64,000 bases of DNA from an uncultured Coriobacteriaceae bacterium (GTDB lineage: Bacteria > Actinomycetota > Coriobacteriia > Coriobacteriales > Atopobiaceae): positions 89,610-153,609 of the forward strand of contig CADAAU010000004.1 of the NCBI GenBank assembly GCA_902786015.1. Direction: 5' to 3'. A program made the translations under genes and the position numbers. How positions within the stretch are numbered: position 1 is the first letter of the stretch; every line of letters starts with the position of its first letter. Positions 1 through 9,128 of this stretch are shown one piece after another. The notes under the pieces were generated by a model, which saw only the letters and a program-made list of their open reading frames with translations, did not search any database and was not told the origin of the DNA.

Positions 1-1271
1 GAGAGCATGGTGCCCAAACGAAGCTGGTCAACGCTCTGGTACAGCAGGCGCACGCGACCGAACTCCTCGCCGCTCGCGTTCGCCCATCTCTCGAATACCA
101 GCTTTGCCCCGATGGGCGTCTTTGACTCGATGGCCCCCGGCAGCTCGTACTCCTCGGCGTTGAGCGCTGCGAGGACGCTTGCGAGGTTCGAGTCGTGGCC
201 GCACAGGAAGGTGAACACGCGGCCCTTCGCGTCCATTTCTTTGCCGATCTCGTTCAGCAGGGGATGCGCGACATTGGCGGCGACAAGCGGCGCGGTGTAG
301 AGGATGTCCACGTAGGCATCTTTGGATTGCGACACGAGCTTCCACTGGTCGTCGGTGAGGTCGTGCCCGAAGGCCGCGGCCTTCGCGTCCGGGCACTCGT
401 AGTACTGCAGCACGAGCGCGTCGGCAAGCTGGCAGGCCGTCTTGAGCGAGCCCTCCGTTGCCGGCTCCTTGTCGAGCTCGAGCGTTATCTTCGTGTCCTT
501 GGTGTCGAGGTCCTTGATCTCGCCCGACTTGTATGCGTCGGAGTCCTTGTAGTCCACCACGTCCTCGACGAGGGCGTACGAGTCCGCTAGGTTGGAGGCC
601 ACGTCCTCTATGCCAGTGGCACCGCCCATGCTTCCGATCTGCTTGAGGGCAGCCTCCTGGTAGGAGTCAGACATGAAGGTGAGCGACGGGGAGAACACGG
701 GATCCATCTTGTCGTATTCGGCGTGCGTCTCTATGTTGACGTTCGCCACGGGCAGCATGCCGCTCGAGAAGAACTGGGCAGTGGCGATGGTGCGCTGCTT
801 GCCGTTGGCGTAGAAGCGGACCGCGCCATCTTTGGGCTGGTAGTTCTCGGGAATGAGCTGCTCGGATTCGAGCCACTTGCGCATGTATGAGCCCGTCATG
901 GTTTCCAACGCGCCTCCGCGCACGGTGAGCTCGCTTGCGTTGGCCGTCCAGTCGATCCACGTGTGCGGGGTCGCCTTGTCGAGTGCCGACCCGTTGGTCG
1001 AGAGCGGCGCGCGGATGTTGTGGCGGCTTAGCACGACGACTTGCTGCAGCTTGTAGCCGTCGCCGGGCTTGTGGAAATCGAGCGCGATGGTTTCTTTCTT
1101 TGCCTCGGATTCTCCTTCGTCTGTCTTGGCGGTCTCGGTCGTCTTCTCCTGCGTGCTCGTTGCGCTTTGGGTTGATCCTTGCGTTTGGCCGCAGCCCCAT
1201 AGGGGCAGTGCCAAGCCAAGTGATAGCACCAAAACTACCACGGTGAGCGGAATACGGTTGCGGTCGTTCAT
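1..1271 (-). CDS. Histidine acid phosphatase lipoprotein, Agp/phytase-like (C-terminus cut by window edge)
   Basis: Phosphomonoesterase of the histidine acid phosphatase clan (glucose-1-phosphatase/phytase type), expected to act outside the membrane. The N-terminus has a basic segment, a hydrophobic stretch and a lipobox ending LPLWGCGQ, so it should be a lipoprotein. A Thr/Ser/Lys/Glu-rich linker follows. The catalytic motif reads VVVLSRHNIRAPLS near residue 70, with the RHNxRAPL form seen in Agp rather than the usual RHGxRxP. The second catalytic motif, CGHDSNLAS, lies near residue 350, then TPIGAKLVFERW, also Agp-like. The start is ATG at 1271. The frame stays open to base 1, so only the last residues are missing. 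The substrate (sugar phosphate or phytate) cannot be told. Family assignment is confident. Confidence 0.85.
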   Translation of the reverse strand, partial: MNDRNRIPLTVVVLVLSLGLALPLWGCGQTQGSTQSATSTQEKTTETAKTDEGESEAKKETIALDFHKPGDGYKLQQVVVLSRHNIRAPLSTNGSALDKATPHTWIDWTANASELTVRGGALETMTGSYMRKWLESEQLIPENYQPKDGAVRFYANGKQRTIATAQFFSSGMLPVANVNIETHAEYDKMDPVFSPSLTFMSDSYQEAALKQIGSMGGATGIEDVASNLADSYALVEDVVDYKDSDAYKSGEIKDLDTKDTKITLELDKEPATEGSLKTACQLADALVLQYYECPDAKAAAFGHDLTDDQWKLVSQSKDAYVDILYTAPLVAANVAHPLLNEIGKEMDAKGRVFTFLCGHDSNLASVLAALNAEEYELPGAIESKTPIGAKLVFERWANASGEEFGRVRLLYQSVDQLRLGTML

Positions 1272-1686
1272 AAAACCTCTTTTCATTCGTGTGGTCCAAC
1301 ATCCGCAATGATTGTATATGGATTTGCGTTCGTACTGCAGGCGTGACAGGGGTTGGGACTGCTCTCCGGCAAGGCCCGCGCCTCATGGCTCCGATGGAGG
1401 AGGCTTGGGGCAATGAGGGCAGCCTGGGTGACAGTGCGTACATGCGTCCGTGTTGGCGGTGGTCTAACGGAGGCATTCCCTTTCGCCATGTGGCATCTGC
1501 TCTGAACCCGAGACGCCCCCCAAATGTCGCTGCGTCTGGAGTGCAACTACGATGCGGCGGATTGTCTTCCCCGTACAAACGATTTTCCTTGACGTACATT
1601 TCTGACCGCGCCAAGGGGGATGATAATTCGAGGGCCTCATCATCGCTGTCGACGATGATTCTGGAGCAACATCAAAAGGGACAATC
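1272..1686. other. Intergenic stretch without a recognised gene
   Basis: Between the phosphatase start and the peptidase promoter I see only short, compositionally poor frames on both strands. No hairpin followed by a T-run, and no recognisable family remnant. Confidence 0.5.
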
Positions 1687-1715
1687 TTTGCGTAGTTCGT
1701 GGTACAACGTATCAT
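1687..1715 (+). promoter_or_regulatory. Putative sigma-70-type promoter of the P1 peptidase gene
   Basis: TTTGCG (1687-1692) and TATCAT (1710-1715) are separated by 17 bp and lie 30 bp before the ATG. A weak GGGGAG ribosome site follows. This is a pattern match only. Confidence 0.45.
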
Positions 1716-1745
1716 GAACGGTTCGTTCGAGACTGGGGAGACGCC

Positions 1746-2735
1746 ATGGCGAAATACGAAAGCATCACTGACATCGAGGGAATCTACGCGGGTCATGCCA
1801 CCAATGAGGAGGGCGGCACCGGTTGCACGGTAATCGTGTGTCCCGCAGGAGCGACCGGCGGCGTGGACGTACGCGGTGGAGCCCCCGCAACGAGGGAGAC
1901 GGACCTGCTGCGACCGGAGGAGACCGTGCAGGTCGTGCATGCCGTCTCCCTCTCTGGGGGAAGTGCCTTCGGATTGGCCGCGACCTGCGGCATTGCCGAC
2001 GAGCTCGAGCGTCGCGACATCGGCTTCGACGTGGGCGTGGCCAAGGTTCCCATCGTGTGCGGAGCGAGCGTCTTCGACCTCTCCTGCGGACGTCCGGACG
2101 TCAGGCCGACGGCCGATGACGGAGCCGCGGCCGTGGCAGCCGCACTCGACAGGCCCGCCGGCGAACCGCTCGAGCGAGGAAACGTGGGCTCCGGCACCGG
2201 CTGCACCGTCGGCAAGGTCTGCGGCATGTCGCGCTGCATGAAGACGGGCTTCGGCGAGTCGGTCCGCACCTGTGGGGAACTCGTCTGCGGTGCGGTTGCT
2301 GCCGTCAATGCGCTTGGAAACGTCGTGGACCCGGCAAGCGGCGAGAATCTTGCGGGCGTGCTCGACGAGAGCCTGACGCGCATCATTGACGGACCTCAGG
2401 CGATGCTCGAGCAGGCCGAGCAGATGCCTTTGCGTACGAACACCACCATCTCATGCGTGGTGACCAATGCGAACCTCACCAAGGCGCAGGCAACCAAGGT
2501 CGCCCAGATGTGTGCGGACGCCTATGCGCATGCGATTCGGCCGACCCACACCACCGCCGACGGAGACACCGTGTTCGTCATGGCGACAGGAGCCGTGGAT
2601 GCCGCGCCCGACGTGGTGGGCGTGCTTGCCGCCGAGGCTCTGGAGGGCGCTATCGTGGATGCCACACTCAGCGCAACCGACGCCCATGGGCTAAAATCCG
2701 CCCGCTCGCTCCGCCGCAACGAATCCCGTCAATAG
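1746..2735 (+). CDS. P1 family peptidase (DmpA/beta-peptidyl aminopeptidase type)
   Basis: Member of the P1/S58 peptidase family, N-terminal nucleophile enzymes that cleave themselves into two chains and act as aminopeptidases on unusual N-termini such as beta-amino or D-amino residues. It is 329 residues. Typical blocks are visible: VRGGAPATRETDLL near 40, LSGGSAFGLAA near 75, GNVGSGTGCTVGK near 150 and NALGNVVDP near 190. LRTNTTISCVVTNANLTK lies near 235, where family members carry the self-processing Ser/Thr; which Thr is the nucleophile was not proven. There is no signal peptide, so it is cytoplasmic. It stands alone, and its stop codon slightly overlaps the end of the helicase remnant on the other strand. 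In this family the true substrate is usually unknown. Confidence 0.88.
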   Translation: MAKYESITDIEGIYAGHATNEEGGTGCTVIVCPAGATGGVDVRGGAPATRETDLLRPEETVQVVHAVSLSGGSAFGLAATCGIADELERRDIGFDVGVAKVPIVCGASVFDLSCGRPDVRPTADDGAAAVAAALDRPAGEPLERGNVGSGTGCTVGKVCGMSRCMKTGFGESVRTCGELVCGAVAAVNALGNVVDPASGENLAGVLDESLTRIIDGPQAMLEQAEQMPLRTNTTISCVVTNANLTKAQATKVAQMCADAYAHAIRPTHTTADGDTVFVMATGAVDAAPDVVGVLAAEALEGAIVDATLSATDAHGLKSARSLRRNESRQ

Positions 2736-3340
2736 GATTTGACTGGCGTGTATTCGAAGGTACGACGGGATAGCCTTTCCGACGCTCTGTCTGTGTTGCC
2801 GTCGTCCCATGTGAGAACACCGTGTTCAATGGCGGATTGCTTGAAGGTCGAGTGATCTGCCAGTGGCTCAAACGCTTCGTAGCGGACGCGCTCCCAGTCG
2901 GTCTCGCCCATGCGCGCGAGCAGGGCGTGGTTGAGCGCTATCTCGCCGAGGCCGCGGGAGTGGTACATGAAGCGCTTGCGCTCGAACTTCTCGAATGGGT
3001 TGGCGAGCATGGAGCGGCGCACGGACGCGTGGTCGGAGAGGAACTCCAGGGTGTAGGGGCAGCTGGGACGGTCGACGGGAAGGCCGCGCTCGAGCCGGTC
3101 GCAGTAGAAGGCCGCGTAGCCGTCGAGCACGTCGTCGATGGGCGCCGCCCCCGTCGCGGGGTCCATGCGCTCCAGGAACGCCAGCAAGAACGGCATCTTG
3201 TAGGAGAGCGAGTAGTCGCGCTCCTCGAGGAAGGCGAGGAAGTCGTCGCGGATGGTCGAGTCGTCGTGCACGGGGATGTCCAACCTCTCGCGAATTTTGC
3301 CATGGCGCTGCTTAGGCCGTCCAATGATGGTTTGCGCCAC
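2729..3340 (-). pseudogene. Remnant copy of the C-terminal part of the island helicase
   Basis: The frame codes for about 203 residues. From about residue 20 to 145 it is almost identical to the last quarter of the 850-residue helicase at 5710-8262, sharing blocks such as DDFLAFLEERDYSLSYKMPF and NPFEKFERKRFMYHS. The first 20 residues and the tail after METDW-like sequence do not match. No helicase motif, ATP-binding site or plausible ribosome site is present. The simplest reading is a leftover from recombination between related helicase genes. A short expressed domain cannot be excluded but has no start signal. It lies convergent to the P1 peptidase, with a few bases of 3' overlap. Confidence 0.75.
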
Positions 3341-3384
3341 GAGGAAATCGATTCGTTTGCGGGCAAGAGGATTGCCGTGCAGCT

Positions 3385-3411
3385 AAGCCCCACACTACTT
3401 TGCTGGGGCTT
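3385..3411. terminator. Small hairpin, possible terminator remnant
   Basis: AAGCCCCA (3385-3392) and TGGGGCTT (3404-3411) form a perfect 8-bp stem with an 11-nt loop. There is no clear T-run, so termination is uncertain. Confidence 0.3.
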
Positions 3412-3536
3412 GATGATTCTGGCACATGTCGCAAGTGACAGGGGCACGGGGACCTGGCACACGTGCGACGCGTCGTGATTTCGTCAAGCAATGTGATTCT
3501 TACCGTCTGCGTGCTGTTTATGTCCCATGAGAGTCT

Positions 3537-3570
3537 ATTTGGTGAAAATTTCACTAAATAAAACTATAGT
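3537..3570 (+). promoter_or_regulatory. Palindromic operator and -10 element before the ATPase/RloB pair
   Basis: A 23-bp near-perfect palindrome (3537-3559; core GGTGAAAATTTCACT) sits directly upstream of a TATAGT -10-like hexamer (3565-3570) and so overlaps the -35 region. This is the usual position of a repressor site. A strong GAGGAGGTG ribosome site then precedes the ATG at 3606. The cognate regulator is not identified. Confidence 0.55.
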
Positions 3571-3605
3571 TAGGCCACTCATGGTCGATTCTGAGGAGGT
3601 GCGCA

Positions 3606-4949
3606 ATGCTCATTCGTGCTACGGTGGAGAACTACAAGTCCTTCAAGGAACCCACGGAGTTGGTGATGATCTCGTCTTCGAAGATCAGGCGCAAGGAAGA
3701 GCACGTAAGGAGGCTGAACGGGGCCAAGGTGCTCAAGTACGCAGCCGTGTATGGTGCGAACGCAGCCGGCAAGTCGAACCTTATCGACCTCTTCTCTTTC
3801 GTGCAGCGGGTGCTGAGGGAAGGGCTCGAGATTTCTTTTAGCGGCCGCTACTGCCGAAACGACGACGCAAACCGGACGCGCAAGAGTGTCTTCGAGCTTC
3901 AGTTCACGGTTGGCGGGCACGTGTTCGCATATGGATTCTCTGCCATTCTCTCCGAGATGAAGATAATGGAAGAGTGGCTGTATGAGTTGCACGGAGATCG
4001 CTCCACGCCCCTGCTCGTCGTTGACGCTTTGTCGGATGACCCCATCACATCGAACGTGGAGTTCTCGGACCGTGACGAGGGCAGGTTCCAGACGTACGCT
4101 GACGACTTCGACGTTGGGACTGGCACCCTTTTCCTTAGTGAGCTCAACCGCTCGAAGCGCTACGCGAGTGATTCTGCGTTCCAAGTGTTCGTTGACGCCT
4201 ATCGGTGGCTGACGGAAAACATCGTCGTCATCACGCCCATGGGGCCGATGCGAGATGCCAAGTACCTCCTGAGCTGGAGGGGAATGGATCGTGCCGGTAG
4301 GCTACTCGCTTCCTTCGACACGGGCGTCTCTGGGGTCTGTTCGGAGGCCATAACACCGGAGGCGTTGGCTGACGCTGCGGGTGAGCAGTCAATGGAGCAG
4401 ATTCTCTTGGATGCGAACTCGAAGCTTAGGGGTCTGGGAGGGGGCATGATTCGTGGTTGTCTCCAGACACGAGACGGCTTCTTCTTCTTCGATATCAGCG
4501 CAGATGGCATCTCGAACGTTTCGGTGCTACGCTTGCGCCACGGAGGCGTTTCGTCGCTCTTCGACTTCCGCGAGGAGTCGGATGGCACCCGTCGCCTCTT
4601 CGACCTCATGGGCATGCTGCTCGACGCGGCCGAAGACACGGTGTATGTGGTGGACGAGCTCGAGAGGAGCCTTCACCCAATGTTGGTCAGGCACTTCCTG
4701 GAGTTGTTCATGGAGTCGAATTCAGAGGGATCGTGTCAGATCATCTTCAGCTCGCACGAGGCATCAATCATGGACCAAGAACTCTTCAGACGCGACGAGA
4801 TCTGGTTTGTCGACCGCGGGGCCAACGGGAACAGCAAGCTCTACTCGCTTGACCGCTTCAAGGACCGCTTTGACAAGGACATAACCAAAGCGTACCTAGA
4901 GGGACGCTACGGCGCCGTCCCGGCCTTCGTCCATTACGGGGAGGAGTAG
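3606..4949 (+). CDS. AAA15-type ATPase of an ATPase/RloB pair (RloA-like)
   Basis: P-loop ATPase of the OLD/RecF-like AAA15/AAA21 group found in defence islands, 447 residues. The N-terminus IRATVENYKSFKEPTEL is the usual first strand. Walker A is YGANAAGKSNL near residue 50. The Walker B/D-loop is VVDELERSLHPMLVRHF near 350, followed by the switch histidine in SSHEASIMDQELFRRDEIWF. No membrane segment. The next gene starts 3 nt after the stop and encodes an RloB-family protein, so the two form an operon. In such pairs the ATPase is thought to sense invasion and license the TOPRIM-like partner. GAGGAGG precedes the start. The operator-like palindrome upstream suggests tight control. Another ATPase of this type, with an RloB partner, lies at 20075-21433; the RloA name is by analogy. 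Confidence 0.85.
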   Translation: MLIRATVENYKSFKEPTELVMISSSKIRRKEEHVRRLNGAKVLKYAAVYGANAAGKSNLIDLFSFVQRVLREGLEISFSGRYCRNDDANRTRKSVFELQFTVGGHVFAYGFSAILSEMKIMEEWLYELHGDRSTPLLVVDALSDDPITSNVEFSDRDEGRFQTYADDFDVGTGTLFLSELNRSKRYASDSAFQVFVDAYRWLTENIVVITPMGPMRDAKYLLSWRGMDRAGRLLASFDTGVSGVCSEAITPEALADAAGEQSMEQILLDANSKLRGLGGGMIRGCLQTRDGFFFFDISADGISNVSVLRLRHGGVSSLFDFREESDGTRRLFDLMGMLLDAAEDTVYVVDELERSLHPMLVRHFLELFMESNSEGSCQIIFSSHEASIMDQELFRRDEIWFVDRGANGNSKLYSLDRFKDRFDKDITKAYLEGRYGAVPAFVHYGEE

Positions 4950-4952
4950 GGA

Positions 4953-5687
4953 ATGCCTCCCATACGCGAGTACGGTGGTTGGAACAAACGCGAGACGGAC
5001 GCGCTGGATCAGGAGGAGCCTCGTAGGAAGTACGTCTTCATTTGCGAGGGGAGCAAGACGGAGGTCCATTACTTCAGGGCTCTGGTTGACCGCCGCAACG
5101 AGCTTGGCATTCACCCCTTGGTTGGCTTGTGCCTTTGGGAGAAGACAGAGGCTGACGAAGGCCTCTCGAATCCACAAGCTCTGGTGAGGTTTGCCCAGAG
5201 GGAAAAGGAGAGCAATACATTGCTGTTCGACTCGAGGCACGATCGAATGATAATCGTGTTCGACCTTGATGTGTACAGTAGGGTCGGCGAGGGGCGTGGG
5301 GGAGGCGAGGGCAAAGCGGCTGAGTTCGATAAGGTCAAGGAGTCCGCCGACGCTAACGACATACTTGCCGTGACCAATCCGAGTTTCGAGCTGTTCCTGC
5401 TCCTGCATGCTGACGGGGCATACGACGAGTTTGTTCGACCGAACGCAAAAGAGATTCTGGAGAATAGGAAGTGCGGAAAACAGCGGTTCGTGCAGAGGCT
5501 CTTCACCAGTGCCTACAAGATGAATCCGAAGCGGAATCCGTGCGTGGGGATGCTCGCCAAGGAGGTGGACACAGCGATCAGGGAGGAGAGGCATCTCAAC
5601 CAGAGTCTCGATGGCGCGTTGGATGAGCTGACGTGTAACATCGGGCGCATCATCGAAAACGTTCGAGAAGATCGCTTTTATACCTAG
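4953..5687 (+). CDS. RloB-family TOPRIM-like protein
   Basis: Predicted effector of the ATPase at 3606-4949, 244 residues. RloB proteins have a TOPRIM-like fold related to the nuclease part of OLD family proteins. Visible motifs are KYVFICEGSKTEVHYFRAL near residue 26 (conserved Glu), MIIVFDLDVYSR near 100 (acidic DxD) and VTNPSFELFLLLH near 140, all typical of RloB. The gene follows the ATPase by 3 nt and is probably translationally coupled. Its stop lies 22 bp from the stop of the convergent helicase gene. Nuclease activity is inferred from the family and not shown by sequence alone. Confidence 0.85.
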   Translation: MPPIREYGGWNKRETDALDQEEPRRKYVFICEGSKTEVHYFRALVDRRNELGIHPLVGLCLWEKTEADEGLSNPQALVRFAQREKESNTLLFDSRHDRMIIVFDLDVYSRVGEGRGGGEGKAAEFDKVKESADANDILAVTNPSFELFLLLHADGAYDEFVRPNAKEILENRKCGKQRFVQRLFTSAYKMNPKRNPCVGMLAKEVDTAIREERHLNQSLDGALDELTCNIGRIIENVREDRFYT

Positions 5688-5709
5688 CCGAACAATAATC
5701 CTGACTGGC

Positions 5710-8262
5710 TCACACCCGCGCGTAGTAGTCCTCCAGGTCGGCGCGCATCTGGGCGCGGACGCGATCCCAGTCGGCGTCTGCCATGCGGGCGAGGAGCGCG
5801 TGGTTGAGCGCGATCTCGCCCAGGTCGCGGGAGTGGTACATGAAGCGCTTGCGCTCGAACTTCTCGAAGGGGTTGGCGAGCATGGAGCGGCGCACGGACG
5901 CGCGGTCGGAGAGAAACTCCAGGGTGTAGGGGCAGCTCGGCCTGTCCACGGGAAGCCCGCGCTCGAGCCGGTCGCGGTAGAAGGCCGCGTAGCCGTCGAG
6001 CACGTCGTCGATGGGTGCCGTCCCCGTCGCGGGGTCCATGCGCTCCAGGAACGCGAGCAAAAACGGCATCTTGTATGAGAGCGAGTAGTCGCGCTCCTCG
6101 AGAAAGGCGAGGAAGTCGTCTCGGACGGTCGAGTCGTCGTGCACGGGGATCTGCAGCCGCTCGCGGGTCGTCGCCACGTCCTCGGGGCTGAAGAGGTGCA
6201 CCGTCCTGCTGCCGAAGGGGAACGACGCGCTTGGCACGATGCGCCCGCGCCTGATCCAACTGTTGATGGTGCCCGTGTTCACGAAGAAGTCCCGCGCGAG
6301 CTGCTCGACGCTGAGCCAGCCCTCGTACCTCTCGGCGAACGAGGCGACCTCCACGGGGACGACGCGTTCAATGCGCTCGCGGATGCCGTCGACCTCCACC
6401 CACTCGCCGGGCTCGTAGTCGCGGCGTAGCACGTCGCCGAACGGCACGTAGTACGGGTTCTGGAAGATGGAGTGCAGCGAGCAGGGCCGCACCATGGCCC
6501 CGTACTCGTCCACCACGTCGACGACGAACACGTCTTGCTTGGAGGGCGTGCGCCGAAGCCCGCGGCCGAGCTGCTGCAGGTAGAGCACACGGCTGAGCGT
6601 GGGGCGCGCCATCACGAGGATCCCGAGCTCTGGGTAGTCCCAGCCCTCCGATATCATCTGGCAGCTGCAGAGGAAGCGGATGCGTCGCGCGCGGAAGTCA
6701 GCCATGACGCGGTCGGGGTTGCGCGTCTGTCCGCTGAGGGTGCGGGTGGGGATGCCGGCGTTGTTGAGGAGACGCTCCATCTCCTTGGCATGGCGTACGT
6801 TGACGCAGAAGACCACGCCCTGGCGCCTGCCGGCCGCCCCTTCTGTGAAGTAGCGCTGCAGCACGTCCACGATGAGCTCGTTGCGCGAGGTGACGCGGAC
6901 GGTCTTCTCGAGGTCGGCGTTCACGTACTCGCGGCCGTTGACGCGCACGTGGGAGAGGTCGACGTTGGTCTCGACGCGGAAGGCCCGCGCCGTGGCGACG
7001 ATGCCCCGCTCCATGGCGTCGGAGAGCGAGAGGCTCGTGCGATAGGAGCCGAACACCGATTCCAGGCGCTTCTTGTCGGGGCGCTGGTCCGTCGCGGTAA
7101 GTCCCACGAGAAAGTCGGGGTCGAAGTGCTGGATTGCGCGCTTGAGCGCCGGGGCGACGGCGTGGTGGGCCTCGTCGACGACGATGTAGGAGAAGTGATC
7201 GGGCTCGAATTCCAGGTAATGGCGGCAGAGGTATCCGTAGGTGCAGATTTGGATGCTGCCTCGGTACTGGGGGAGTGCCTCGGTGACGCGCCGACGCCAG
7301 TCACTGACGATGGCGGTGGTGGGCGCGGTGACGAGCGCCCTGAAGGATGGCCTCGTCGGGGCCACGCGAGCGAGGTCATCTATTGCGATTTGTGACTTGC
7401 CGGTGCCCGTGGGAAGCACCGCCAGGAAGCTCCTCAACCCCTCTGCCCGCCGACGCTCCATCTCTTCGAGCGCCCCGTCTTGGTGCTCGTAGAGCTCGAA
7501 CGGACGGTCCACCACGAGGCCCGGGTCCACGAACCGGCTGGTGCTGGCGCCAAGGTATGAGCGAAGGTCGTCCTCAAAGCGATCGGCAAACCGTATGTCC
7601 TCGCTCGAGAAGCGAAAGAGCCTGATGCCGAGGCGTTGGCAGGAGTTCTGCTTGAGGAGCTGGTCGCGATAGCGGCGCTTGCCTATGAGCTGGGGATGGT
7701 GGTAGCGCACGCCGTTTTCCTCGATGCCAAAAAGGTGCCCGTCCGTGGTGCGTACGAGGTAGTCAACGAATCGCGTGCGTCCGTCGGGGTCGGTGATGGC
7801 GTACTCGCGCGTGAGGAAGCGCTCGCTTCCGCTGCCGTAGACATTGGCGAAGTGCTCCTCGAACTTGCGCTCGAGGGGAGAGGCGTCGGCAAGATTCGCT
7901 CGGTCGGCGGGGCGGCGTGCGGGCGCGGCTTGGAACTCGATGTCGTAGGTGTCTTCGGCTTCAGGTGCGTCCGCTGCCGTGAGCCATCGGTCGAGTTCGT
8001 CCACGTCCTCGCGCAGGAGGCGGTAGACGCGCGAGTACTGTGCAACGTAGGCGTTCTGCTTGCTGGTGACGAGGGAGTAGTCGAACGCCCTGCCATCGGG
8101 CGACGGGTCGCAGATGCCTTCGTCTATGATGACCGTCATGTCGTCGCGGACGTAGAAGGAGCTGGTCCCGCCGTTGGGGTAGGTGACCTTCTCGCGCAGG
8201 GTGAATCCTGATTGTGTTAGGGAGAGTGGTTCGCCTTGGCAGGGCACTACGTTAACCCCCAA
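5710..8262 (-). CDS. Nuclease-like domain fused to DEAD/DEAH (SF2) helicase with MerR-like HTH
   Basis: Large 850-residue protein with a layered design. Residues 130-225 look like a restriction-endonuclease fold (RFVDYLV ... FGIEENGVRYHHPQLIG). Residues about 285-600 are an SF2 helicase core, with Walker A LPTGTGKSQ at 285, VVDEAHHA near 363, a TAT motif near 390 and QQLGRGLRRT near 565. Residues 655-690 resemble a MerR-type helix-turn-helix (WLSVEQLARDFFVNTGTINS). The C-terminal 150 residues are unrecognised but are duplicated at 2729-3340. The start is uncertain: the frame opens with TTG at 8262, while an ATG at 8306 lies in another frame. The location inside the island suggests anti-phage or restriction-like activity; this is inference. 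Confidence 0.8.
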   Translation of the reverse strand: MGVNVVPCQGEPLSLTQSGFTLREKVTYPNGGTSSFYVRDDMTVIIDEGICDPSPDGRAFDYSLVTSKQNAYVAQYSRVYRLLREDVDELDRWLTAADAPEAEDTYDIEFQAAPARRPADRANLADASPLERKFEEHFANVYGSGSERFLTREYAITDPDGRTRFVDYLVRTTDGHLFGIEENGVRYHHPQLIGKRRYRDQLLKQNSCQRLGIRLFRFSSEDIRFADRFEDDLRSYLGASTSRFVDPGLVVDRPFELYEHQDGALEEMERRRAEGLRSFLAVLPTGTGKSQIAIDDLARVAPTRPSFRALVTAPTTAIVSDWRRRVTEALPQYRGSIQICTYGYLCRHYLEFEPDHFSYIVVDEAHHAVAPALKRAIQHFDPDFLVGLTATDQRPDKKRLESVFGSYRTSLSLSDAMERGIVATARAFRVETNVDLSHVRVNGREYVNADLEKTVRVTSRNELIVDVLQRYFTEGAAGRRQGVVFCVNVRHAKEMERLLNNAGIPTRTLSGQTRNPDRVMADFRARRIRFLCSCQMISEGWDYPELGILVMARPTLSRVLYLQQLGRGLRRTPSKQDVFVVDVVDEYGAMVRPCSLHSIFQNPYYVPFGDVLRRDYEPGEWVEVDGIRERIERVVPVEVASFAERYEGWLSVEQLARDFFVNTGTINSWIRRGRIVPSASFPFGSRTVHLFSPEDVATTRERLQIPVHDDSTVRDDFLAFLEERDYSLSYKMPFLLAFLERMDPATGTAPIDDVLDGYAAFYRDRLERGLPVDRPSCPYTLEFLSDRASVRRSMLANPFEKFERKRFMYHSRDLGEIALNHALLARMADADWDRVRAQMRADLEDYYARV

Positions 8263-8486
8263 TTGGTTAGGTATGATGGCGACGAGTATCTACTGGTGTA
8301 TCTCATGGCTGTCATACTCCTTATAGCGGAATCACCAAGAATGGGATCTACCTCCTAGGCTATTGTAAAACACCGTGCTGTGTAGAAGTGCTTATGTTGT
8401 CTAGTGATATAAATTGTCGCCGTGTCGTAGTCTCTCCATCTGCTCGCAAGTTGGCTCCATGCCTGTCTAGCTGCATCTCGCTCCGC

Positions 8487-9092
8487 CTAGAAGATGCTGT
8501 TGCGCTGATTGGCAGTCGTCTCGCCGGACAGCAGAAAGCCAAGGGCCGCACCGACGACTCCGCCCGCAATGTGGCCGAGGTAACTTATGTGCTCGCGAAC
8601 GAAGATTGCTCCGTATATCTGTTGCCCGAAGTAGAGAGCGGCCACGAGGACGAAGGTGAGGGGGAGTTCCCCCTCACGGACTTGGGTGACTGAGGAGAGC
8701 AGGATAAAGGTGAAGACGACGCCGCTTGCGCCGACGATGGTGGTTCGCAGGAGCACGATGTTCGCTATGCTCGCGGCAAGGGCGCTTGCGAGAATGATTC
8801 CCACGAGCCTGGGGGAGCCGTACTTCTCCTCCAGCAGCGGGCCTAGGAGCAGGATGTAGCTCATGTTGCCGATGAGGTGGTCCCAGCTGATGTGTCCGAA
8901 GATGTGCGACACGAGGCACCAATACGTGAGGGGGTCGCTCAGCGGCCCGATGCGCGACGTGAAGAGTGCCTGCGTGCTTGCGCCGCCCGTGAGTGTGCTT
9001 ACGATTTGGACGACGACACAGATGAACACGAACCCCACCACGACGGGAGAGTTGTTCGTGATTCTGGCCGAGAGGCCCCTCTTCTCGTTCAC
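8487..9092 (-). CDS. Rhomboid family intramembrane serine protease (copy 1)
   Basis: Intramembrane protease that cleaves transmembrane helices. The approximately 201-residue protein has about six membrane segments. Catalytic features are present: Ser in TTIVGASGVVFTF and His in YLGHIAGGVVGAALG, plus the usual HxxxDHLIGNM loop. I chose the GTG at 9092 because an AGGCGG ribosome site precedes it and it aligns with the start of the paralogue at 22316-22924 (MNEK versus MDSK). The longer GTG at 9110 is possible. It lies 36 nt after the 59-residue gene and the two surely share an mRNA. The same two-gene order recurs 14 kb away. The paralogues look about two thirds identical by eye. The substrate is unknown; the small partner is a candidate. 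Confidence 0.88.
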   Translation of the reverse strand: MNEKRGLSARITNNSPVVVGFVFICVVVQIVSTLTGGASTQALFTSRIGPLSDPLTYWCLVSHIFGHISWDHLIGNMSYILLLGPLLEEKYGSPRLVGIILASALAASIANIVLLRTTIVGASGVVFTFILLSSVTQVREGELPLTFVLVAALYFGQQIYGAIFVREHISYLGHIAGGVVGAALGFLLSGETTANQRNSIF

Positions 9093-9128
9093 GGTCAATC
9101 CGCCTTTCACCGCTATGGTCTCTGACGT

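Noticed and set aside
6472..7395. 307-residue frame on the plus strand opposite to the large helicase
   Set aside because: Antisense shadow of the helicase; low complexity and no motif.
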